Positions 11,401 to 21,249 of a stretch of 64,000 nt of DNA are shown here, piece after piece (the first letter of the stretch is position 1; each line of letters opens with the position of its first letter). The notes beneath the pieces are model-generated. The model made no database searches. It saw nothing but the letters and a program-made list of their open reading frames with translations, and had not been told where the DNA came from. Made by a program: the position numbers and the translations under genes. Origin of the DNA: Watersipora subatra (taxonomy: Eukaryota > Bryozoa > Gymnolaemata > Cheilostomatida > Watersiporidae). The DNA is taken from NCBI RefSeq assembly GCF_963576615.1, contig NC_088717.1, positions 26,050,013 through 26,114,012 of the forward strand. The letters run 5' to 3'.

Positions 11401-13004
11401 TCGCCGCCTCTGTCAAGTTCAACACAGACCCAACAAGTGAACTCAAGAAGGACTGGAGACAGTTTGAGTGCGTGACATGGCAGCTAGAGCCTTCAGTCAG
11501 GTATGGCATGGTTTCGTCTGCTTTCAAGAAGAATATTACAGTATGTTCACAGTTTCCGGCTTTTTGTCTAACTTGCGGCAATTGGCCAGTCGTTTTGATT
11601 AGATTCTGGTTGAGTGAATATGAATGATTGTTACATTTTATGGCTAAAATGTACAATTCATGCAATTACTTTAGTATTTGCATTATATCATAGCAAATAT
11701 TGCAGTAACCAACGCTCCGTGTTTGGAATCATCCAGTTTTATCATTTATGTTATTACATCGGTGTAAAAAATTGACTGGACCTCCTTTGTTTATTGAAAA
11801 AGTTTTGCAAACTTATAATTTGCCTTTCGACCAGAAAACGACATGAATTATATACATAAGGCTCAAAATCTTGTCAGAATATTGTCATATTCAGAATATG
11901 CTATCAAATAATGTGTAGGATGCGCTCAAATCGGATTAGATGCAGTTTTGCGAACCAAAGTAACAAAAAAGATTTGATTGCATGCCGCTAGGTTTCATAA
12001 GATGATTTCTGTTTTTTTAATTGTATTCATGTGATTTATTGTTTTCTAAAATCTAGCTTTGTTTAAACTATATGACTTAAATAAGCAAATAAAATGTATG
12101 CCGTGTGATATTATCCGTACAGATTGTTACCTTCAACCAGTAAAAAATGAAATACTCAGAAGTTAGCCTACATAATCATTTAAAAATATAATCTCACATC
12201 TGTAAAGGAAACTGCCTGCTCCTTTTCTCTCCACAAGACAGTCAGGCAACAAATAAACACACTTAATGTCTAGTCACCAAAGAATATATATATTTCTGCC
12301 CAAATATATAAACACATAAAAGCAATGTGTATGCAATAATTGTCAATCACACAGAAAGCCTGCAGCATTGCTCTGCTGAAACCATGGCGTTTTCCTTCTT
12401 CTATACGATAGTCTTTCGCTAGGCTCCACCCACATTTCTCTCATTTATAACTCGGATCTCTGCTTGTTTGCTCGATTGTCTGAGTGTACTCACCGGTTCC
12501 TGAGACTTCTCCGATAGTAGGAAGGCTTTTGAGGCTCACTCCGGTGACCACTGTGACGGGGCGGGGTCTCTATGGCTCTGCCAAAACACATCTTTATATA
12601 TAATTTATGGCTATTGACTAAACTCACAATGATTATTAAGGTTGTAAATGAGAATTTCAACTTTCAATCAGTTTTCAGTTGGTTTTGCACTTTAATTATC
12701 ACTAAGAAGATATTTGCACAGGTCTTTGCTGTAACTTATTTGGTTCTATAAGTTTTGGGTCAGTATTTTTATCTGTTTTATTTTCAGGTTGCTGTCATGG
12801 GCGGGACGTGGTATAGAGCCGGTTGGCGTTGACTATGTCTTGCAGAAGTTAGGGTTTAGCCACGCGAGAACTACAATACCAAAGTGGATTCAACGGGGAA
12901 TTATGGACCCTTGTGATCTCATGTGCGCTACGTTAGTTACCTCACTCATAGAATATATGACTGCGAAGAAGGAAAGCGACTCCAAAAAACCCACAAAAAG
13001 CTAA
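2431..13004 (+). CDS. BLTP1: BLTP1 (KIAA1109/tweek) C-terminal exons, partial gene
   Basis: Nine exons read in one frame across consensus splice sites: 2431-2627, 3908-4021, 5573-5716, 6001-6186, 8784-9008, 9330-9464, 10441-10491, 11377-11500 and 12788-13004 (TAA stop). The product matches my memory of the human KIAA1109 C-terminus block by block: KLGWDQLHIMITKSTTPDLI, then NLSLVCYHGINLRSKSW, then VTEFDGHISVAMDAELI, then VGVDYVLQKLGF and HARTTIPKWIQRGIMDP, ending in a lysine-rich tail. The family forms a very long bridge-like lipid-transfer rod at ER-plasma membrane contacts; this part is its conserved C-terminal domain. The upstream majority of the gene lies left of the window. The introns after the first seven exons here are all phase 1 and the last is phase 2, so internal exons 2-7 could be skipped without shifting the frame. 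The 51-nt exon at 10441 is the least certain. Confidence 0.93.
2628..3907 (+). other. BLTP1 intron
   Basis: The donor GTGATT follows the exon ending at 2627 and the acceptor TTTCAG precedes 3908. The intron contains short TTATTAG-type A/T repeats at 2690-2780 and the tRNA-like SINE segment listed separately. Nothing else in it looks coding; the open frame near 2894-3241 runs through the SINE. Confidence 0.7.
3005..3090 (-). repeat. tRNA-derived SINE-like segment
   Basis: On the minus strand there is an A-box-like TGGTGTAGGTGG followed about 40 bases later by the B-box-like GGTTCAAATCC within GCGGGTTCAAATCCCG, which is the T-arm of a tRNA. The acceptor stem does not close, so this is more likely the head of a tRNA-derived SINE than a working tRNA gene. 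The tail and family cannot be set from one copy. Confidence 0.5.
4022..4690 (+). repeat. Minisatellite made of repeated 5' splice sites
   Basis: The unit is about 20-30 bp, of the form CTACTAGGTGAGTTTCTCTC, varying mostly in the length of the TC run. The first unit begins exactly at the BLTP1 exon-intron junction: the exon ends CTACTAG and the intron begins GTGAGT. I count about 24 copies of AGGTGAGT by eye, each a strong consensus donor. The array ends near 4690 and grades into a pyrimidine-rich stretch. Confidence 0.9.
4691..5572 (+). other. Remainder of the same BLTP1 intron
   Basis: This is T-rich sequence without credible coding potential. It contains two copies of GATACGTATCAC in inverted orientation (5236-5247 and 5266-5277) around an 18-bp spacer. 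The acceptor is GATTTTAG immediately before 5573. Confidence 0.6.
6851..7995 (+). repeat. Satellite of about 35-bp units, roughly 33 copies
   Basis: The unit starts GTGAACCACAGTTGCTTGCA and continues with a TTGTCATTGCATAGA-like half. Copies differ by a few substitutions, commonly C/T in TTGCTTGC, A/C in GTCATT/GTCCTT and CACAG/CATAG, forming higher-order runs. Because 35 is not divisible by 3 and the unit lacks stops on the minus strand, it produces several long but meaningless minus-strand open frames. It sits in the BLTP1 intron between exons 6001-6186 and 8784-9008. Confidence 0.95.
7996..8783 (+). other. BLTP1 intron remainder after the satellite
   Basis: There is no coding signal. The intron ends with a pyrimidine tract and TTTTTGCAG before the exon at 8784. 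The open frame beginning at 8717 is intronic up to 8783 and exonic after that. Confidence 0.6.
9844..9935 (+). repeat. Short tandem repeat, ATGCTACAGCATGCTGTGTG type
   Basis: About three imperfect copies of a 27-28 bp unit combine TGTGTGTATGC with the near-palindrome GCTACAGCATGC. It lies in a BLTP1 intron, within an open frame that runs on past the splice donor at 9465. Confidence 0.7.
10441..10491 (+). CDS. BLTP1: BLTP1 51-nt microexon candidate
   Basis: An acceptor in GTTCCCCAG precedes 10441 and a GTTTCA donor follows 10491. The exon is phase 1 at both ends and reads SGNLLQRWKEAARGVRK when joined to its neighbours. The human protein has a variable linker at this point, so similarity cannot confirm it. 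Symmetrical phases mean that skipping it would leave the frame intact, so it may be an alternative exon. Confidence 0.55.
11501..12787 (+). other. Last BLTP1 intron
   Basis: The donor is GTATGG and the acceptor ATTTTCAG. No gene is seen inside. The part at 12220-12590 shares short phrases (CACAAGACAG, AATAAACACAC) and layout with 23680-24040 and may be a diverged copy of the same dispersed repeat. Confidence 0.5.
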
Positions 13005-14379
13005 ACATCACGCACCATTCACTGCTTTTGGAGATCTTTTCTCATTCTCTGACAAAGCATGTAGCACTGGGGGTTAGGGGAGAGAAAGAGAGAGGAATAT
13101 GAACATGTACTCATTCTTGTCATGTATACTCAAGCATAACTAATGTGTGCAATATGTAATTTATTTATGTTGTATCTATGTTCAAATGCTGACCTACAGG
13201 TTTCAATGCTTTTTAAGCATTTTCAACACTAGTGGTTCAGTTCTTTTGCTTGTAATTATTTTAGTTTGTGGATTTTATTTATAATGGTGGTCTCTTTAGA
13301 TTCCGCTACGTCGTTTTAAGCTTTTTGCCACAAATGAAATATTTCAGCGTATGTATTCTTGCCGTGTGATCAGAGTGTCATTGTATTTAATCATCACATT
13401 CAAATGGTGTCAGTGCATCTGTTCATGGCACTTGTAAAGGATGTCAGTGCATCTGTTCATGGCACTTGTAAAGGGTGTCAGCGCATCTGTTCATGGCACT
13501 GCATCTGTCAATGCATCTGTCTATGACACTTGTAAGGTCTGTCAGTATATTTATTCATGGCATTGGAGTAGGGTGTCATCAAATTTCTTTATACCACATA
13601 TGCAGGATGTCATTAAATTATTCCTGACAATTCAGTTAAATCACTGCAATTGTTTAGTAATTAGAAAATTTCTCTCAACATATTGTGCCAAATGCATGTT
13701 TTATTACCTATAAAATCACCAATAGAAAAGTGGTCTTATTCTGCCATTATTTCCATACCATATGCCTGTTAATGGTTAACAGGTAACAGCTTATAGTAGA
13801 CTCTCGCTGTCTGTCTCACCCCTATGTTATGTTCACTGTCACACCAAGATCAGTTAGTGCTTCAAAATGTATTTACAATCTCGAGTTATTATTTCACAAA
13901 GTTCTGGGTGTTTTTATAAAGAGCTTGCAATAAGCAAATTGACGCAATTGTAACTTGGTGCAGTTTAGTCAGAGAGCAGGATAACCCTATCTGTCATAAA
14001 ATAATTTCTATTCCCTTTCTCAACTTATGCATTTTTTTGAATTGAACTAGTAGTTTTAGCCCTTGTGGTAATAAGATTAAGCCTTGCACCCTGTACAACC
14101 ATTCTGCTGCTGTCGGCAGCGCTTGAAAGTCTATTCGGAGTTGTGTTACTTTTTCGGAGCTGTGGTACCTTCTTTGCATGTTAAAATAATTAAAACCAAT
14201 TCAGGGAGAGGGTTAAGGGGTGAGAACTGTTCAAAGAACATTTAATAATATGTTTTGTAACAAATGAACTTGGTTAAAGCATTTGATTTTGTTTGATTAA
14301 ATAATTATTGTTTTACATCTCCTGAGATGACTCCAATGGAAACATACACATTCACTCGGTTGATGCTTCATCATCAATC
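13005..14379. other. Intergenic region downstream of BLTP1
   Basis: This holds the BLTP1 3' UTR of unknown length (no canonical AATAAA in the first several hundred bases) and the convergent 3' end of the CXC-domain gene. It includes a short minisatellite at about 13406-13512 with three copies of a 34-35 bp unit beginning TGTCAGTGCATCTGTTCATG. No further gene is seen. Confidence 0.6.
13406..13512 (+). repeat. Minisatellite, about 35 bp x 3
   Basis: The unit reads CAGTGCATCTGTTCATGGCA followed by CTTGTAAAGG(A/G)TGT. Later fragments (13505-13570) carry decayed pieces of the same unit. It lies some 400 bp after the BLTP1 stop codon. Confidence 0.75.
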
Positions 14380-15534
14380 GCCTTCATCTGCAAATAAAAT
14401 AATATACATAATAGCACTATTCCTCTTGATAGCAATTTTATTTTGCTTACAATTAATGTTTTGAGGATAGCTAACCTTCTAAATATCAACATCAGTGATG
14501 AGCTACGGATGTAACAAAACACAAAAAGCTAGTGTTTGCGGCATTGGCGGATTCTTTCTCAATGCTTGGTTAAGCATATTATGGATACAGTCAGTTTAGT
14601 TTTATTGCTTTCCTGCAACATACAGTATAGGAAATGATGTCATTTTGCCTGATGGGGGACACCACACACACACACACACCTGGCTATACTATTTGTTACT
14701 AATATAATGATGCATAATGTATAATCTGCCAAACTAACCTTCAGCGTCTAAGACACAATCATGTTCTACATTCCAGCTTGAACAGCGGTCCATAGAGCAG
14801 GCGCAGAGGTCAGTGCAAGGTAATCCTTGGTTCTGGCAAGAGCACCTCTCAACACATGAGGTTTCGCATCGGCAGAATGCAACCTAAAATAACATCAAAT
14901 GAGGTCTTACAACTTGGAGCAAATATAACCAATTTATAATGTTTCAGTCCTTCTTTTACTGTGTTTGGGGGATTGGGATTAAAGTTTGTAACATACCGTA
15001 GTCAAAAGCTGCAACTGTAATGTACCAATAATAAATTGTTCCTTTCTACACGTATACATTTAAAAACTTTCCACATAATGTATATGGTGTCTGCGATCAT
15101 GAAATATGTCTTTTGACATATTAGCATGTTGCATTACAGACTGTGCTAAGCTGATTATTTAGTGTTGATTGAAGTCATTGGTGTGCTTATGATCTGTTCT
15201 TGACACATCTTCCAGCAGAAAGGGTCAAAAGAGGAAGAGAAATTTCTAAAATTTTGCTGCTTTTTGAGCAGTAAAAGCATCAAAATGTTTACTATTTGAA
15301 GCAAATGAAGCAAAAAACTTACCAGCATTGATAGTCTGTGCCTTACACAGTTTGTCATTGATGAGTTTTTCTTCCGAGTAACCCTCTTTGACTTAGCCTC
15401 ACCACCACATATGACACATAATGGATCTAATATTTGACTAGAGCCTGTCTTTGATTGTTTGAGACGAGGCTCATATGAGTCTTGGCAGGAATCTGAGACC
15501 TCAATACTCAGAGGTGTAAATATACTTGGCTATA
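14377..15534 (-). CDS. Protein with C-terminal CXC-type cysteine-rich domain (3' exons)
   Basis: Three minus-strand exons join in frame: about 15534-15323, 14884-14741 and the short last exon near 14391-14377. The first carries a CVICGG motif followed by a Lys/Arg-rich stretch, the second the cluster CRCETSCVERCSCQNQG then CTDLCACSMDRC, and the third adds a short acidic tail (DEGD) and a stop. This C-x-C ... RCSC ... C-x-x-x-C-x-C spacing resembles the CXC/tesmin-like zinc-binding domains that close a group of uncharacterised, often transposon-associated invertebrate proteins, which also end in an acidic tail. The function and the upstream exons are unknown; the Helitron lies immediately upstream. 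Exon ends are placed by splice consensus to within a few bases. Confidence 0.6.
14659..14682 (+). repeat. (CA)n microsatellite
   Basis: About ten CA dinucleotides in an intron of the CXC-domain gene. Confidence 0.9.
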
Positions 15535-15565
15535 AAAATAAAACATAAATTTAGGAATGAGCCTA

Positions 15566-17370
15566 TCTACTATATAAACGGCAATCGTTGTCTATCTGTC
15601 TGTCTGTCTATCTGTCCGCCTTATAGAGTACCGTACTTTTCAGACTATTAGCTGCCACTAGGTATCTAGGGCGCGTTAACGGGAATCTCCGGTTAGTACA
15701 TGCCTCTATACATAACCTATTCATCAGTTTTACACAAAAACGCGTCATCTCCAATTAGCGCGCGCCTCTTTACGGCACCCAACGACACTGGCGCGATTGA
15801 AACAGCAAATTTGCTGCCATGTTAAAAAGCATGCATCATCCTGAGTTCGGCGGCCTATACAGCTATACAAATGTACTAATCATTAAATAAAATAAATTAA
15901 TGGATAGTAATTTACATGCGATTAATTTTTACTGCCAACATGTACCGAGAAGGTCACGCGAACGTTGGTTTCTTGCGGTCACTGGAAAACGCAGTTCTCT
16001 CCTACTAAATTTCTACATAAAAAAGGGAAGCATTTCTCAATCAATTTTGTATTGTTTATGAATTGCCACACTTCTACTACATAACCCTTTCACTTGCGTC
16101 CGTGTACAAATTTAGCTATCGGCCTACTGCCAGCCATCTTGCCGATATTGCTTAATATGTATACATTATTTTTTCAACTTCAAACTCGATCTAGAACGTT
16201 TGTTTGGTTATATATTTCATTTTTCCAACATGTTAACAAACACTGCTATACAAAAAATTCGTTGTGTCAATACTTTGTGCATTTTAATTATCTGTGTAAT
16301 CACAAAAATCTGAATCGTCTATAATTTCATTAACACAAGTAGTTATTTGTTTAACTCGGACGCATTTAATGAACTTGCACAAAAAATCTCCATTAGAAAA
16401 ATCTCCGAAAAGCAGAAACCGCTGAACAAACACAGGTACATCGAGAGCAGGCCAGAATAGAGGCTGCAGCCGCTAAAAGTGCAGAGACTACTGAGCCGAC
16501 CCAGCAGCGACTCAAACGGCTCAGAGCAGCCGCTACTTCGGCCGAATGTGCAGAAACCTCTGAGCAGATGCAGCAGCGACAAGAATATGATGCACTAGCT
16601 ACAACAGCTGCTCGGCGAGCTGCATTTTCTGAGCAGATGAAACGGCGACAACAGCGAGATGCACTAACTACAGCAGCTGCTACCAGGCGCTGCGTATGGA
16701 CAGAAAACTTCGCACTTGACTACAGTCCTGCAACACAGTATAGGGCCAAATTTTTCTATGGGACGAATGTCCAAAAATGCTCCAGATGTAATGTCTTACG
16801 TTGGAAAGGCGAGAGGCCATATATGTAGTTTATATAGTAGATTTTATTGATAATAAATTTTATCAACACGACCACAATACTGCTGCACAGTTTGTATATA
16901 CCATGTCAAAACGCAGGTTATAGACGAACAACTGGTGAGTCATGATTAGTGTTTCAAGCATGTAGAAGTCTCAATTCAATAAATGCTGGTGATAGCTAAG
17001 CAGTGCAATAGCAAAATATTTTTTAGAATTTCTTAAAATATGTAACACTTTTCAATACTGTCAGTTTGAAGAACTTCAGTTTGCCCAGCAATGTCAATTT
17101 CATTATCAGTTCTGTGTACAAAATTAGGACAATTCCGATTTGATTAATTCGAGACTGATGCATCGTAGACTAGCTGTAAAACCCATTGCATATTTCCATT
17201 GGTCTTTCCAACATTATTGACATGTACAACTGCATATGTGTAGGCAGTCAGATCAGCACAAAAATTTCAGTAGATTGTATATTTGGAGTTGTTTTACCGT
17301 ATAAAAGACAACTCTCAATAAAACTATTGCTTTACATAAACCTGTTCCCGAACACGGGTAATGCAGCTAG
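15566..17370 (+). mobile_element. Helitron (truncated, non-autonomous)
   Basis: The 5' end begins TCTACTATATAAACGGCAAT and the 3' end is GCAGCTAG, preceded by the small hairpin CCCGAACACGGG about 8 bases before CTAG. The flanking bases are A (15565) and T (17371), the expected insertion between A and T without target duplication. This is the standard Helitron signature: 5' TC, 3' hairpin, CTRR, AT target. Length is 1805 bp. The interior keeps only the N-terminal part of the Rep/helicase protein (separate entry), with no Rep or helicase domain, so it cannot move itself. Confidence 0.85.
16397..16828 (+). pseudogene. N-terminal fragment of Helitron Rep/helicase protein
   Basis: About 143 open codons contain four degenerate repeats of the kind AETxEQ-x-x-x-RR (AETAEQ, AETTEP, AETSEQ, AAFSEQ), a low-complexity Ala/Arg/Gln/Glu region, and then a zinc-knuckle-like CSRCNVLRWKGERP before the stop at 16826. 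That combination is typical of the N-terminus of Helitron helicase-like proteins, where a C-x-x-C-x-(8)-GE motif precedes the Rep domain. Rep and helicase are missing. No in-frame ATG starts the fragment; a TAG codon lies just upstream at 16394. Confidence 0.75.
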
Positions 17371-17559
17371 TAGTCTATAATTCCCTAGTCAGAGTCTTTA
17401 AATCCAGTTTTCTTTCAACCTCTTTAGCTGGAAAAACATTGACAAACATATGAAAAATAATGCAGCTTGTAGATTGAGAGCATACTAGGGAGGTCATCAA
17501 AATGCAACAGCAGTTGGTAACGTGGCTGCAGGATGAACTTCATGCTGCCCAGATGAGCG

Positions 17560-17945
17560 GTCCATAACTTTTTAGTGATTTTTGGCAGCAAAGTACCAAG
17601 AATTGCAGTCTAAGCTCATTCACTTGGAATTTCCAACATTTATATCACAGTACTAACAATCTATATTGTCTCCGTGGTGATCTCGCCAAATGAGTGATCT
17701 TGTGAGACTTTGTTAAGACTTGGAAACTGAACTTTATTGCTTATGGTGGGGATGTGAAGAAAACCCTCAAACTGGCATTTTCCTTATCAAAACATAACCG
17801 AGTCAAAACATCAATGAGGAACATCATGGGGCAGGCTCGTCTAAATCGTTTTCTAAAAATACACATATATAAAGATGTTGCCAGTTGTGAAAAATTCTGC
17901 CATGGACACATTGACGGAACAAGAGCTATTGCAATAAAAAAGTAA
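17560..17945 (+). pseudogene. hAT-like transposase C-terminal remnant
   Basis: Codons near 17754-17945 read SLSKHNRVKTSMRNIMGQAR followed by LNRFLKI, resembling the hAT dimerisation region, where a conserved K-T-x-x-R-x-x-M-G/T-Q-x-R-L run precedes a hydrophobic strand. Upstream sequence is interrupted and no terminal repeats were found. The match is short and from memory, so this is tentative. Confidence 0.4.
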
Positions 17946-17989
17946 TAGCGCTTGTTCTGTTAATGCCCCTTACAGAAATCTGTAGGGTC

Positions 17990-18152
17990 ATAAGTTTTAT
18001 AACTTAATTTTATTATTGTTTGTTAAATAAAAATGTTTTGTTTTCCATGAACCATAAACAATATATTTATGTAAATTTTGATGCTTACAATTGATTGTAT
18101 TTATGCATACCTTGAGAGTTGTTGATGCCTAAAAGGTTTAGAGCTTTGTGAA
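17990..18152 (+). repeat. Long direct repeat, copy 1
   Basis: About 160 bp containing TTTTCCATGAACCATAAACA and the following ATATATTTATGTAAATTTTG; nearly identical to 19561-19715 in the same orientation. The pair brackets the 95-bp minisatellite and an unassigned stretch. Confidence 0.85.
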
Positions 18153-18218
18153 GAGAACTCGCAAGAGTGGGGTGGGGACAGCCCCTAGCTCTAGTTTTCT
18201 GCGCTTTAACCAATGCTA

Positions 18219-18620
18219 CAACCTGCTGAACCCAACAGGAGGGAGCTGAAACCAACTCATTTATGCTCTGCTGAACCCAACAGAGTGCGCTGAACCCAAC
18301 GATGCTGACTGTACAACCTGCTGAAATCTACAAGAGAGAGCTGAACCCAACTCACTTCCGTTCTGCTGAAACCAACAGAGCACGCTGAAACCAATGCTGC
18401 CAACTGTACAACTTGCCGTACCCAACAGGAGGGAGCTGAAACCAACTCACTTGTGCTCTGCTGAACCCAACAGAGTGCGCTGAACCCAACGCTGCTGACT
18501 GTACAACCTGCTGAAACCAACAGGAGGGAGCTGAACCCAACTCACTTGTGCTCTGCTGAAACCAACAGTGCGCTGAAACCAACGCTGCCAACTGTACAAC
18601 CTGCCGAAACAACAGGAGAA
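18219..18620 (+). repeat. Minisatellite, 95 bp x about 4
   Basis: Four full units and part of a fifth start at about 18219, 18313, 18408, 18503 and 18596. Each unit contains sub-repeats of GCTGAACCCAAC / GCTGAAACCAAC and ends GACTGTACAACCTGC. Overlapping minus-strand open frames arise from the repeat and are not genes. Confidence 0.9.
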
Positions 18621-19255
18621 AACACAACTCTTGTAAGGATAATTATTTAATTATCCAATTTAGTTGTAGTAATTTTGTGTGAGCTTGCTGTTAGTGACGA
18701 TAATAAACGATATTTCTCCAACAATAACGACTTTATTATAGTAAAACTAATCGTGCGTCTAATTCAAGAGTCAAACCCAAGCTGAACTGCCTAAAGATTA
18801 GTGGCAGTATTTATATTACATAAGCGATTGGCCTTAAGATTGACGACTTTCGTTCAAACCGACCAATCATATAGTCTTGCTGACTGCCGAGTTTCTAAGA
18901 ATGTTCACATACAGAACAATAAAAAATTATTGCTAGACAATGAGCCAGTGTAGCGTAACAATCATAACACTAACAAAAAGCCCAGAAAATTCTAGATATT
19001 CTGGGTAGTAAACAGTAATTGTAAAGAAACAATAAGACATATTTCGATAATGAAAAGGGCTAATTACAAAATCTCATCTCAAGAAAACGTAGAACAAAAA
19101 CGGAAACAATATTGTTTAAGTAATCTTAAACCACTAACAATTAATTATAACAGAAACTTAGAATATTTTGACATGTAACCATGAACATAAAAATGTCTTT
19201 CAATGAGTGAACGGTAAGAAATAAATTATAGAAGATTGTTCACTGCGTACAAATC

Positions 19256-19475
19256 TTAATACATGGCGTCTGTTATCTTTTCTAGGTCAACTACTGTTCC
19301 AGAAGTTCCTTCTCTATATATATCACCCAAGTCACCTATTCCTTTTATCGGTCTATTATGCTTTTCTGCGCCGGGTGTCCGAAGCGCCTTGATGAGCCTG
19401 ACGTCCATGGGACCGATAGCATCCAAATAAGACAATTCTTTGGAGTTATTCTCCCACGGTATTTTTCATGGCCAA
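19256..19475 (-). other. Unassigned minus-strand coding-like stretch
   Basis: On the minus strand an open frame reads DVRLIKALRTPGAEKHNRP, later IGDLGDIYREGTSGTVVDLE, and ends at a stop at 19256. Its composition is more protein-like than its surroundings and it lies between the two long direct repeats. I do not recognise it; it may be the end of a transposon protein. Confidence 0.3.
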
Positions 19476-19560
19476 CACTCCTTTCATAGAGTTTGTTCTT
19501 TAGAATATCTCGATTTATTTTTACGTTTAGAACATTTTGTATGTGGTAAACGTTTACAAC

Positions 19561-19715
19561 GTTTTATATCTTAATTTTATTATCGTTCGTTGAATAAAAA
19601 AGTTTTGTTTTCCATGAACCATAAACAATATATTTATGTAAATTTTGATGCTTACAATTGATTGTATTTATGCATACCTTGAAAGTTGTTGATGCTTAAA
19701 AGGTTCAGAGCTTTG
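19561..19715 (+). repeat. Long direct repeat, copy 2
   Basis: Same sequence as 17990-18152 with a few substitutions (TTGTTTG to TCGTTCG, GAGAG to GAAAG). The copies are about 1.57 kb apart. Confidence 0.85.
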
Positions 19716-20978
19716 GGGTGCTGCCACGAACCCCATTCGAGGGCTTTCACCTGCCCCAAACTCCTAGATGTTCATAACTAGTCGCCTAACATTTACCATC
19801 CCACCTTGCAACAAGAGCATACAGGCCTGAACTTTCGTGTTATCCTCAGTATTTAAACTTTCATAGTTTTCAGTGAGAAAGTTGGTAGGGACAGGCAATC
19901 GGGAAGCTACGGCGCTGTGTTTCACATGATCAGTCATGCAACTTACTGGTTGTTCAGAATTTGCCCTCTCTAAGTTTCTTCTTTGGGGGAACATGTAACA
20001 AGGTTGATGTGCATGAAGCACAGCACCTCTGCTCATCAAATTTGTGAGTGCTCTACAAAACATTTCAGTTTTAGAGCCAACCCTATTTTAGCTATCCTGA
20101 ACACAAACTAGGGTCAGGGTTGGAGATATTGTTAGTTATAGTTGGTGTCAATAACAACATAACATCAAATCTGAATAATATAATAATCTACTGGGATCTA
20201 GTAGGCACCACATAACAAGAATGCAGTAAAGAAAAGTTAATAACTTATTCAGTTGAGTCTCAGCGTTTCCTCATGTTAGGTGTTCAGTTCAAATCATGTT
20301 GATTGGCCTTGATTGATAGATCGAACATCATAATAATCAAATTCAAACGAACCAAATTCAAATTCTAACGAAATCTAACCACATCACATGTAAATTCTGG
20401 TTTTTGATGACATCTGTTAGTTACTTGGAATGTACTGTCAGTCGTTAGGGATTGAATCATCATACTAATATGGACATAGTTCTTGCTATTCAATGACAAT
20501 GAATGAATGGCTATCATCGTGAATGAACAAGGTCTTCGGTTTGATCATAAAACTAATTAGCTCTGCTTCCCTAGCAACAGTTGTAAATAGTTCCAAATGG
20601 TTGACCTTATAATGGTTAACACATTCAGTTACTGTTTTTATTCGTTGAGGTGATAGAATTGCTAAATCACTTGAAGTTAGCAGATCAGGCACCCATTGCA
20701 ATCAGCACATGCTGCCAGCTTGGGCCGCCATTACTAAGCAAACCGGCAGGTTATGATGTTTTGTTGCAACTATCCAATCGCAGTCTGTGCAATTCCTTGT
20801 CGCAATGGCAACAGCGATAGACTTGTTTATTGCACCTCCGCCTTTTGATGAGATGTAATTTAAGCATGAAAGTATATAAGAAATAAGGTTACAGAGTGCA
20901 ACGTGCAAACAGACATTGTATAAGTGTAGAGAAATTCCTTGCGTGCATCAGAGTTCAAAAGTTGAGTAAGGGAATAGC
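19716..20978. other. Unassigned intergenic sequence with weak minus-strand frames
   Basis: Minus-strand frames at 19764-20063 and 20486-20908 (the latter interrupted by one TGA at 20702) are long for this AT-rich DNA but match nothing I know. They may be decayed transposon coding. No host gene can be supported. Confidence 0.4.
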
Positions 20979-21025
20979 AACTCACAATAATTGTGAGTTG
21001 TATTGTAACTCAATTATTGAGTTAC
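20979..21025. repeat. Two adjacent near-perfect palindromes
   Basis: AACTCACAATAATTGTGAGTT at 20979-20999 is followed 5 bp later by GTAACTCAATTATTGAGTTAC at 21005-21025. Each is self-complementary except at the central base pair, and the two share the core AACTCA ... TGAGTT. Short tandem copies of ATGTCTATAG follow at about 21051-21100. Confidence 0.8.
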
Positions 21026-21249
21026 TCTGCTCCCAGACTAGTTTTAGAATATGTCTATAGATGTCTATAGATGTCTATAGTTTTAGAATATGTCTATAGT
21101 AAATGCGTAAAACTTTTAGACTTGATTGAGATGGTTTGAAAAAAATTGAAATCAGCAGTGTGCACTTTTTGGCAGGTTGTGCTGTATCAGCCTGGCATTT
21201 TGTAATTAGGCTTTTTTGATAAAACAAGGTGACAATATATAATCAATTA

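Noticed and set aside
13406-13512. CRISPR-like array
   Set aside because: Repeats are contiguous without unique spacers and the genome is eukaryotic; the same holds for all minisatellites here.
16343-16582. Minus-strand Ser/Leu/Cys-rich frame
   Set aside because: It is the complement of the Ala/Arg/Glu repeats of the Helitron protein fragment.
18257-18627. Minus-strand repetitive frames over the 95-bp minisatellite
   Set aside because: Repeat-driven frames without domains; overlapping frames are equally open.
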